Shown here piece by piece: positions 1-9,304 of a stretch of DNA of 64,000 nt (position 1 is its first letter; the number at the start of each line of letters is the position of its first letter). Source of the stretch: Ottelia alismoides (taxonomy: Eukaryota > Streptophyta > Magnoliopsida > Alismatales > Hydrocharitaceae). A program made the position numbers and the translations under genes. The stretch is taken from the NCBI GenBank assembly GCA_037367405.1, contig JAZKJV010001879.1, forward strand, positions 124,001 through 188,000, given 5' to 3'. The notes below the pieces were generated by a model. The model had not been told where the DNA came from. It made no database searches and worked only from the letters and a program-made list of their open reading frames with translations.

Positions 1-969
1 TTGCATCGAGATTGCTAGCTTCTTTAGGTAGAGTTGCACATACTCTATCTTCTCCATATTACATCCGTGGGCCATGTAGCCAATTGTTTATCATTTCCCT
101 GATAGTCATTGCCATTACTGATTGGTGGTCACGAGATGATCGCAAGTTGTCTACTACTGCAGCTTGATGAGTTTGACTTGATTCTAGGCATGGAGTGGTT
201 ATCAAATCATCATGCTCTTGTTTATTGCTTTAGGAAGATGGTTGTCTTTAGGATTCCAGATTTACCCGAGTTCACTTTTGAGGGCACATTACATGACTCC
301 AAAATGGAGTACGTTTAAGTATTGCGAGCTCAGAGATTGGTTGATCAGGGATGTGATTCATACATAACATTTGTTTGAGAGGTATCTGATCATGAGCTGG
401 TGACACAGGACATCAGAGTAGTATCAGAATATCCAGATGTTTTTCCTGATGAGCTACCAGGATTACGTCCTGAGAGAGAGCTCGAGTTCAAAATCACACT
501 ACTACCAGATACACAACCGATCTCGATGGCACCATACTGCATGGCACCAGCTGAGTTGAGAGAGCTGAAGGTGCAGATACATGAGTTACTTCACTTGGGA
601 TTCGTGAGACCGAGCACTTCACCTTGGGGTGCTTCGGTTCTTTTTGTCAGGAAGAATGATGGATCGATGAGATTATGCATTGATTATCTACAGTTGAACA
701 AAAATGGTAAAGAACCGTTATCCCTTGCCGCGCATTGATGATTTGTTCGACCAGCTCCATGGATCTTCGATGTTTTCGAAGATCGACCTTCGATCAGGTT
801 ATCATCAACTGAGGATTCGAGAGGCAGACATTCCAAAGACCGCCTTTAGGATTCGTTATGGACATACGAGTTTGTGGTGATGCCGTTTGGGCTCACCTGC
901 ACCTGCAACATTCATGGACATGATGAGCATGATCTTCCATCCATACTTGGACAAGTTTGTGGTAGTATT
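1..969 (+). pseudogene. Gypsy element B, protease and 5' part of reverse transcriptase
   Basis: Left visible part of a Ty3/gypsy pol on the plus strand; the element starts outside the window. Positions 109-318 read as the retroviral-type protease tail (LIGGHEMI, then LILGMEWLSNH). Positions 400-738 read as the start of reverse transcriptase: [10 protein letters not shown], the proline-rich entry, [14 protein letters not shown]. The frame then shifts, and RT continues through [16 protein letters not shown] and MPFGLT-like words to 969, where element A is inserted. Stops and frameshifts (for example after 318 and after 738) show that this copy is dead. Gag would lie left of position 1. The pol type and the chromodomain at its far end suggest the Tekay/Del chromovirus lineage, which is recognition and not a search result. 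Confidence 0.88.
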
Positions 970-2189
970 TGTGAACGCCCGCTCCTTAACGGATCTGGAT
1001 ACCCGTTTACATATCACCCGTAGTATTATGTTCGCTAAATTATCACATTAGAGTACTGAAAATCAGGGGAATTTTTTTTTTCTTTTTCATATGTAAGAAT
1101 GACATTCACAAATTAACTAATAATATGCCACAGGACTACACTATGTCACAATTATATTGCATGAATTTCCATAACAATTGGCATGTAACAACAGAAATTG
1201 CATTATGTACATGGATCCCAATTATAGCAGAAGAGAAATTAAAAGCACATAATAAATTGAACAAACTATAGCATGCGTACCTGATAATTGTAACTGCAAA
1301 AGTTGATGTTCAACTCTCCCAATACAACGGTGCAGGTATTTTGCCTGCAATCCATGGAATAGGGAGAAAAGAACATCAACAAACGTTGAGTACATCTAAT
1401 TAATTAAAAATAACATGAATTTAGTGGTTCCAAAAGAAAGCAAGTAATTTGGCCTTGACAATTAAAATTTGAAGCTACTTGCAATAAAACAGGCTTTCAA
1501 GTTCTTTGGTATGTAAAACTCCATTCTACTCATCCTACACTAATTACCCATATTAATCATTGATATACAACCATCATATGATCCATATTTAAGTCATTGC
1601 CTTTCTATTTGAGAATGTGAATGATGAGACTATGATATGATCATTATCTCTATTAAATGCTGATATTGATGATTAATAATCTTGTGGATTGATCGTAGTA
1701 AGGGTATAGGATGGATCCGGGGTTTTGATTCTTTTCTTGTTGATTTTCTTAAGCTTAGTGGATAGTCTGTGGTCTTGGTCTAGGTAAGACCTCACACTAT
1801 GACTCTAAGGTAGTAAGGAAGCCTTAGGGTTGGGGTGCCTCCGTAGGCATGCGGTGGAGTAAAATGCATCCTAACTAAGTTCCCAACACGTCCACTAACT
1901 ATATCTTACAACTATGGTAGTAGTTCGAAGTCTGATAAGGATAATTGTCATGATATGGTCTTTTCTCTTTGTCAGGGATTATTGGCAGAAAAGTAACTAG
2001 TTCAACGGAAACCAACTCAACTGTAACCCAGCTTCCATGTAACCAATTCAACTGAAATTCAGCTTCATCAAACTTAATTGTGACTCAATCCAATTTCAAT
2101 GTAACTTTTCCAAATTTAACTGTAACTGATTCAGATGTAGCCCTAGAGGGTTCAGATGTATACACGGATGATTCGGATGTAGCATCGCC

Positions 2190-2645
2190 AAGTCTGTTGG
2201 CGAAAAGTAAACAAAACTCAAGCGGTGAGGAAGCCTACAAAAGGCTCTTCCGTCTCGCCCTCTAATTGGAAGGCGGTCCATTAGAGGGATAGGTCTACTC
2301 CAAAACTACGCCACTGAGACGGGTGAGAGAGACTCTCTAGAAAAGTCGCTCTAAAAGAAAAACCGGCCCGACCGTACGGGCTCACGAGCTCGAAAAACTA
2401 AAACCAAGGGTCCTCCTGCCTAGGCACCCTAAAGAACAAGGGTCAGCGGAACCGGTCTTTAAAAGAAACCTGTGGATCCCAGAGAGGCGTAAAAACTGCG
2501 AGCGCTCGCGAGAAAACCGAGAAAAGACTGGGATCCTAGACCCGCGCACTAGGCGGCCGCTGCCCTAACTGGGCTTCCTATCTCCCGCCCAGCTGAGGGT
2601 CACCGCACCCTCGCGCAGTCAGGTGTAAAGGTCACCATGACCGGC
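2190..2645 (-). repeat. Conserved GC-rich block of the giant-LTR family (element A 3' LTR)
   Basis: About 450 bp, much richer in GC than its surroundings. On the minus strand it runs from CATGGTGACCTTTACACC through CAGCTGGGCGGGAGAT, GGGTCTAGGATCCCAG, the self-complementary GCGAGCGCTCGC and ACTACGCCACT-type words. The same block is found in the other A LTR (about 10525-10980), in B (24186-24640), in C (29490-29955) and in the solo LTR (42236-42690). Conservation of this segment while neighbouring LTR sequence differs suggests either function or a shared module. Confidence 0.85.
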
Positions 2646-3769
2646 ACTCAATATTTATCAATCTTCATTGGATCACCAACGCTGACTTGATTCATCATCC
2701 CTTTTTTTAATCTCTGTTGTGGTTAACCTTACCGATCTAGATATCTTGTCGGCAATTTTATTGATAATGATCCATATTTAGTGATTTATACCTAAATGAT
2801 TGATCACGAGGATTTTCAATCATTGATCATAGATTATTTCTTAATTTAGTGGGCTGCTGATTGAATCTAGATTTTCTAAGTGATTTGTATGAGAATACCG
2901 TAATGATCTCCTTTTTCAAATCATGAGATCTGAAGTTGGTTATTAGACTTGGATTCGGGTTTGGATCAATGGGAAAATCAACAATGCTAGAATAGTATCG
3001 AAAATAATAAAATAAACGCAATATGAGTCAATTGTTTCAAGCCATAGAGATTTGAATGGTGGTCGATATTAGATAGGTTGGAAAGTGGAGACCCTACTTA
3101 AAGCAAATGCTACATCTATTTCCCTTAGTCCAATTATGCAAAGCAAAGCTCCATTGTTCTCGATAGAGGGAAAGAGTGGATCATGCCTCCTATTCTTTTC
3201 CTTATTAGTCACTATGAATTACTTAATTTCAATTTGCCACATGATTTATTGATCCAAGAATCACCATTAAGTTTCGATTGCCACTTAATTTTTGATCCAA
3301 GAATTACCAAAGTACGATGTTCTTCCTAAATCTCTTTATAGATACAAATATGGATCCATATACAATAATATATTGTTATCATTATTAATAAGGTATGAAT
3401 ATTCCTAGTCCCTATTTTTAGTCATGAAAACAATGGCTGATGATGGTCTATTCTTTGGTCATATTCATGTCAATTTCACCCCAATTCTTCACATTTTTGA
3501 GGTACAAAAATAGTGTATAACAATGATCTGAATTTGAGTCCTAATTTATGCAAATTACCCCAAAATCTACATAACTAAAGCACGAGTGAGGTGTACATTG
3601 TGCTCCTGGTATGGTCTAAAGTCAGAAATCTCATGCTAAGTATACATATCAACACCATTTGTACAAATTATAAGAATTGTATTATTGAAAATTAATGAGA
3701 TTAGGCAACATAAATCCCAAATTCTAAGAGATGTTTGCACTTCATTCCAGTTGGTAGTCTTCTAACATG

Positions 3770-4330
3770 CACAAGACATTAAACAATTCCACCCACATAT
3801 CCATGCTTACAGCTCCTATTTTAAATAGCCTTAATGTATGTTTTTTTTTTTTTCAAATTCTGAAATAATAAGCTTGACAATGTCATCTAAGACAAGATAA
3901 CTAGGACTATTCATATAAGGAGGATATTCTTCCTTGGGACATTCCTCATATATTACAGTCCATTTGTCAGTACACAAGGGCTTGTGGTAATATTTCATAA
4001 TGCCAATGTGGAGGCTTCTTCCACCTGCCACTTTTCTGACTTTATTTAATACGGAACCCACCCTCACAATGTATCATTATCACACTTCATTGAGGCATTT
4101 CGAACCCCATATTCCCAATAGCAATTTTCTTTAGAATAACAAGATTACAATGTCCATATAAGGTACTATGACAATGCCATCAAAGAACTCTGATTCATTC
4201 TTCAATTCCACATTTTCCTCATTTCTTCCATACATTGCAACAACAAAAAGAATCAGACGACTATATTTAGTGATTTGACTATCAATTGCATTCATGATTT
4301 TCTTATCGACATTCTTTCAGTAAAATAGTT
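3770..4330 (-). pseudogene. Captured fragment of a GT31 (beta-1,3/1,6) galactosyltransferase gene
   Basis: Reading the minus strand, several frames together match the catalytic end of plant GT31 galactosyltransferases of the GALT/HPGT type. These enzymes add galactose to hydroxyproline or arabinogalactan chains in the Golgi. In order: VELKNESEFFDGIVIVPYMD (4211-4152), YGVRNASMKCDNDTL (about 4111-4067), then an open stretch 4067-3831 with SVLNKVRKV, LHIGIMKYYHKPL, WTVIYEECPKEEYPPYMN and LIISEFEKK, and after a frame change LFKIGAVSMDMWVELFN (3829-3779). Intact family members have a DDD metal-binding motif where this copy reads DND. Frameshifts between blocks and stops make it a pseudogene. It lies inside the LTR, in the same sense as the element. 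Identification is from remembered family motifs. Confidence 0.8.
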
Positions 4331-5590
4331 TCCTATTGAGATGATTCCAATAATAACCTAATAGAACCCTCACGAAGTGTGCCATTCACTCGGACTACCA
4401 AGATATCTATGTGGTGAAAACTAAGACTAGGAATTTGCCACAAAATCAAAGAACCATTTTAACCAGGACTCTCTAACCAGTGAACATGTTAAAATAAAAT
4501 TTAATACTAAGTCAGTGCATGCATGGAAGGCAGCAAGAGAATGGGGGAGATTGTACCTTTAGATCTTCAAAATTGGATGAAAGGCTTGCATCAAATAGCA
4601 GCACTTTCATCAGCTAAAATCTATCAACTGTCTGCTGCATGCAGCAGCAGAAGATGGCTCTTCCAGGTGTTTTTGGACAGTTGTTATGGCTGCTACAGGG
4701 GCTTCAACACCTACAATCTTTGCTGGAATTGGATCTCCATCAACTTGGGAGAAGGGAGCAGCAAGGAGTTGCTGCTCAGGAGCAGAAATATATCTCTACT
4801 TGAGGATGTTTGGCAGCAACAAAGGCTCCAGGCAGCTGTAGCTGCAGCAGGGAAAAAGCTCCAGCAATTTGATAAGAAATGGGAATTGGATTTGGCTTCT
4901 CGGTGGAACTTTGGGGGAAAGGAATTGGGAGAGATTTAGAGGAGATAGGTGGTATAAATAAGGAGGAGAGGTGCCTTTGGTGTTGCCAAATGTAGGAAGA
5001 AAAATAGCCAAATGGAGGGAAAAGATCCTGACGTGGAAAGGATTAGCAGACTGTTGTCTGCTCTTAAAAAAATATTATTTTTTTTATTATTATTATTTTT
5101 TTAACAATAGCTCTATTATGTCTGGAAAATGAAAGTTGACCGTGTACGCACATCGGATGTCGGATTTTGGTGTACAATAGCTCGTTTCGATCGTCTCTGA
5201 ATGACGATCAAAATGAGTATAATATTCATATACTTTCGGTCGGGTTTTGAATACCCGCAATTTTCGGATACGGCTTTTGTCTAAGAATAAATTTTGTAAT
5301 TTAAAATATCATATGACCTCCGATTGACGAACGGTCGATTCCGTTGGTCTTGTATCGTCGAATCGGATCTAATGACGGTCTCGGCTTGTTTCGCGGTTTC
5401 CGAATTTGCGTCGCGGCTTTTCACGGCGCGCGTTACGGATTGACTGATTTTTGGTCGATTTCTCCCGAACAACTTTTGATTCACGATTAATTGATCGTTT
5501 TAAGTTGTTTAGCATTGACCGATAATGTTTTTGGGTTCATTAGACCCAAAATCGGACGACTTCGGGTTTGATTGGAAACCGGATGTTACA

Positions 5591-5730
5591 AATATAAAAA
5601 CCTCAAAGGGAGTCTCGTCCTCGAGACTCGAGTCAAGGTTATTCAGTGTCTTGTTTGGATTTCATATGGCCATAAAAACCTCAAAGGGTTTTGAACCCAT
5701 AAAAACCTCAAAGAGAAAACAAGCCATATA
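5591..5730 (-). promoter_or_regulatory. Plus-strand priming region of element A, three repeated motifs and a hairpin
   Basis: Just inside the 3' LTR there is no classical run of purines. Instead the motif CTTTGAGGTTTTTAT (minus strand) occurs three times, at 5594-5608, 5672-5686 and 5699-5713. The copy nearest the LTR is preceded by a perfect 8 bp stem with a 4-base loop (gagtctcg/cgagactc, 5610-5629). Elements B and C have the same arrangement. Location makes a role in plus-strand DNA priming plausible. Confidence 0.6.
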
Positions 5731-5731
5731 T

Positions 5732-6400
5732 TCACATATATATAATTACAAAAGCTTGTTTTGCTTATTACACTTAGAAAAGCTGTGGATATCTCGCTCG
5801 CATGTCGGCTTCGGTCTCCCGTGTCGCTTCTTCGACGCCGTGTCGGTGCCACAACACCTTGACCAATGGAATCTCTTTGATGCGAATCTTCTTCACAGCA
5901 CTATCTAGTATCTGTACCGGCTTCTCCTCGTATGTCAAATCTGGCTCCACGTCAAGATTCTCGTAACTAATGATGTGTCGAGGGTCATGGACATATTTCC
6001 TCAAGTTGGATCTTATGAAAGACATCATGTATGCCTGATGAGTCTGGTGGATCGGTTACTTGATAGGCTGTCTTACTCATACAAGTAAAAATTTCAATTA
6101 GTCAAACATAAACTTGCCATGAACACCAAATCTTTGTATTTCTCTTCATGGGAGATATACGTAGAAATAACCTATCTCCTTCCTTAAACTCCAAAACTCT
6201 TCTCTGACTATCTGCAAAACTATTCTAGCATCTCTGTATCGTCAGAAATATTCACCTTACAAGATCAACAATCCTCATAGACTCTTCCAAGAGATCTACA
6301 GAGTAAAGAGTGTGTTCACCTATCTCATGCTATCTGAGAGTTGCGAGGCAATTCTGTCAATATAGGACTTCAAATGGTGCCATAATAATATTGAAATGAT
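5732..6400 (-). pseudogene. Element A integrase end and chromodomain
   Basis: On the minus strand 6028-5774 gives the C-terminal chromodomain-type tail of gypsy integrase: SNLRKYVHDPRHIISYENLDVEPDL is preceded by an HDV-type word and followed by VKKIRIKEIPLVKVLWHRHG and ADMRARYPQLF. Chromodomains of this kind read histone marks and steer integration. Integrase core sequence continues upstream to about 7120 but is heavily broken by stops and frameshifts. Confidence 0.8.
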
Positions 6401-7270
6401 GGTTGTTGTTGTACGGGAATTCTACCAATCGACAGGTGGTCCTTCCAGGATCCTTTTCACCCAAGGGTACGTGGATGAACTAATTCCTCGTATCTGAATA
6501 ATGTGTTTGTTCTGTCTGACGGTTTATGGATGGAATACAGAACGCATCTTCAGCTCTGTTTGTAGTGTTGACATGAAATGGTGCCAATAGTAATATGTAA
6601 ACCTCGAGCATCTGTCAAACATTACCTCACGTGGTATACCATGAATCCTTATAATGGTATGCACATGCAATCTAGCCAACCTAAATGGAGTGTACATCAT
6701 GTTGACATGTATAATTGGGTTGACTTGGTCAATTTGTCAATGACCCAAAAGCATTGTGGTCACCATGGTGTCCTTGGTAATCTAGTAACAAATTTCATTA
6801 AAGTACTCTCCCACTTTTACTTGGGAATGGGGAGAGTCTGTAATAACCTTGGTGGTCTCCTATGCTAAGCCATGACCATCTGACTAGTAATGCATCGGCT
6901 AACATGATGTGTCGCACCGCTATTCTTCCAGACCTGCCAGAATGTTGGCATAGATACAATACATCTTCGTACTGCTAGGAGTAATAGTGAGCTGTGAACT
7001 GTGTGTCTCATCAAGAATCTCTACGCAATTGCTCATTGTGGGACACAATGATGTAGCCATCCTTTCGTAGAGTAGACTTAGTCTCCACAAAATTATCATT
7101 TTTGTCCTTGTTGGCACGCATGTATTTGTCTCAATTCCAAGGATCTGATCTCTGACCTTCTAATATGCAATCCTAAAGACTGCTGAATCGATGAGGCACG
7201 ACAGTATATATAGATGCACTCGCATAAGGATGCCAATTAGTCAAAGCTTGTGAGTACATCCCATGTGTAT
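6401..7270 (-). pseudogene. Element A integrase core, decayed
   Basis: The minus strand of this stretch aligns in meaning with the integrase region of element B (14743-15656): the zinc-binding end near 7120-6920 (words such as LTITPSSTKMY), then a decayed catalytic core with target words for the polypurine-flanked YGIP and HPQTDGQ-type regions. No frame stays open for more than about 65 codons. The plus-strand 96-codon ORF across 6578-6868 is an antisense shadow. Confidence 0.6.
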
Positions 7271-7272
7271 AG

Positions 7273-7755
7273 CTAATTTTTCGTATGTGCATGAGCTCTC
7301 CTGGTAAGCGCATTTGCCACTGGTAAGCGCATTTGCCACCATGTTTCCTTTATCGAGATGGTAATACATCGTCTCATGATTATCTCCTTTTGATCATAGA
7401 TGTACTTTAAACCTTTACGATCTGTGAAAATTTTGAAATTCACCTCATAGAGATAGTGGAGCCCGATCTTTAAAGCGAAGATAACTATCACCGATGCCAA
7501 GTCAAGGATGGGGTAATTCCGTTCATGCGACCTCAATTGATGTGATGCATAAACACTCACATGACTTGGCTGCATCAGAACCGTTCCTAAACCTTCTCTT
7601 GCAGCATAAGTATATACGGCATAATCCTGGGTGCGTGAAGGAAGCGCAAAGATAGGCACAGTCGCCAATCTTTCCTTCAATGTCCTGACGCCTGTTCGCA
7701 TAATAATTCCAAATGAAAGGAACTCTCTTCTCGTGTCAGGAAAAGAATGACTCAA
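7273..7755 (-). pseudogene. Element A RNase H region
   Basis: A 160-codon open stretch. It contains TLKERLATVPIFALPSRTQDYAVYTYAAREGLGT in the order expected for the RT-RNase H junction, then YASHQLRSHERNYPILDLA, LHYLYEVNFKIFTDRKGLKYIYDQKE and ANALTRRAH. This is gypsy RNase H, which removes the RNA strand during reverse transcription. The usual YTDAS catalytic word reads YTYAA, and ASVIVIF replaces the acidic LAAVVF word, so catalytic acids are lost. A 19 bp direct duplication (7302-7320 and 7321-7339) near the C-terminus disturbs the frame. Confidence 0.82.
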
Positions 7756-7999
7756 GAAAAGCTATTGACGAAACGTCTGTCATAACTATCTAGTTCAGGG
7801 AAGCTTCAAATTCGAATGATTGTCTTGAGATGTTCCCAAGACATAACTTCCTTAATGTTCGTAGGGTCAACTGGCATACCTGCTCCAGAAATGACATGCC
7901 CAAGGATTGGGATAATTAGAACTTACATTTGCTCGACTTGGTTTACAACTTGTACTTTTGAAGTATATCCATGTCTGTCTTTAGATCACTGATGTGATC

Positions 8000-8800
8000 C
8001 CTATTTATTTCGAGAATATATCAGCAACACATCATAGATGCATATAATTACAAACTTGTCCAAGTATGGACGGAAGTCCTGTTCTCCATAAAAGTTGTAG
8101 GGCCATTTGTGAACCCAAATGTCATCACGACGAACTTGTAGTGCCCATATCTAATCTTGAATGTTGTTTTTGGAATATTCGAATATCAAATCCTCGGTTG
8201 ATGGTAACCATGTCGAATGTCGATCTTCGAGGATACCGAAGATCCCTGTAACTGATCAAATAAGCCATCTACGTGTGGCAGAGCATAATGGTCGTTCACC
8301 GTTTTCTTGTTCATCTAAATGTACTCTATGTACGATCTCATCGACCCATCATTCTTTCTGACAAAATGAACTGGAGCATTTCAAGGTGGAGTGTTCAGCC
8401 TTACGAAACCTACGTTAAGTAATTCTTGCGAATGCATCTTGAGTTTTCTTAAGTCGGCTAGTGCCAAGCGGCACAAAGCCATCGAGATTGGTTGTATATA
8501 TGATAGTAATGTAATTTCAAACTCAATCTTTCTCAGGTGGTAATCCTGACAAATCATTAGAGAATACACTAGGATAATCTGACACAATCGTGGTGTTCTG
8601 AGCCATCGGCTCTCCATCAGATGTCTTTCCGATAATTACTAGAAATGTGTCGCATTCACGATCTATGAGTCCTTGAGCTCTCAACACTGAAATGTACTTC
8701 ATCTTAAAGTCATGTAATGTATTCTTAATGGTAAACTCGGGTATGTTCGGAATCTTGAAGACAGTCGTCTTCATGAATTAATTACTTAAGGCATGATGAG
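8000..8800 (-). pseudogene. Element A protease end and reverse transcriptase, decayed
   Basis: Minus strand 8774-8523 reads as the end of protease and the linker (VFKIPNIPEFTIKNTLHDFKMKYI, then IVSDYPSVFSNDLSGLPP). 8617-8381 reads as the RT entry (KIEFEITLLSYIQPISMALCRLA). The RT palm follows at 8380-8000 in broken frames (DGSMRLC-like, HYEFVV-like words). The frames overlap only by shifting, and stops interrupt every motif, so no RT could be made. Confidence 0.78.
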
Positions 8801-9289
8801 CTGACATTTAAATCATACCCAAAGTTGGGTCAACTTATTGAGCTGTAATAGCAGACAGTCTGTTATCGTCTCATGTCCATCATTCAACATTGGTAGCTAT
8901 TAGACTATTAGTCTTAGGATGATCAACTAGCCACCCGGCCCATAATGTGACAAGGATGATATAGGGCATCTGCACCACTACCTACCGAAGCTAGAACTCG
9001 AAGTTCGTCTATCGCTTCAGAATCAATTAAAGCAAAGAAAGGTCGGCACTAGACGCCATGGTTCTGTATAAGAACCAATATTCTTAATGTTCATGGATAT
9101 TTCTAACTATGCTTTTTCTCTTCTTGGGATACATATGGAAATTAGTTGCAATTGGTGACATCTGTGGTCATTAGTTTTGAATGTCATATTTTCCCTTCAG
9201 ACTCGCGACAAGTCAGAGGACTGTCGTAATCCGAGAATTAAATGTGATCAGAACTATAATACTACGAATGTATGTAGCAGGGTACCACT
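8801..9289 (-). other. Element A shortened leader with gag missing
   Basis: Only about 490 bp separate the primer site (9290-9301) from protease sequence. A gypsy gag needs well over 1 kb. The minus-strand sequence runs from the primer site through CTACATACATTCGTAGT and ATGACCACAGATGTCACC, then joins protease sequence (a DSE remnant of the catalytic DSG). Element C (30995-31260) has the same join, so the deletion predates both insertions. Confidence 0.8.
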
Positions 9290-9301
9290 GCTCTGATACC
9301 A
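9290..9301 (-). promoter_or_regulatory. Element A primer-binding site, initiator tRNA-Met
   Basis: Minus strand TGGTATCAGAGC, complementary to the 3' end of plant initiator tRNA-Met, three bases inside the 5' LTR end at 9305. It fixes the orientation of the element and marks where minus-strand DNA synthesis starts. Confidence 0.95.
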
Positions 9302-9304
9302 AAC

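Larger units (their letters stand above)
970..5590 (-). repeat. Element A 3' LTR (4.62 kb)
   Basis: Long terminal repeat, sense on the minus strand, reading TGTAACATCC...GTTCACA. In sense order it holds U3 of roughly 600 bp, a TATA-like TTATTTATA near 4955, a putative splice donor at 4556, a GT31 gene fragment (4330-3770), a GC-rich block shared with the other family LTRs (about 2645-2190), and a putative acceptor at 1345. All small ORFs here occur in both LTRs and look meaningless apart from the GT31 piece. The length is at the extreme upper end for plant LTRs. Confidence 0.95.

Noticed and set aside
2080..2281. 61-codon ORFs on both strands in the GC-rich block
   Set aside because: Overlapping frames on opposite strands in conserved non-coding LTR sequence; frames differ in the B, C and solo copies.
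4523..4939. 138-codon plus-strand ORF in the LTR of A, repeated at 12858-13274
   Set aside because: It is antisense to the LTR, overlaps the promoter side, has no recognisable domain and is not kept in the other family LTRs.
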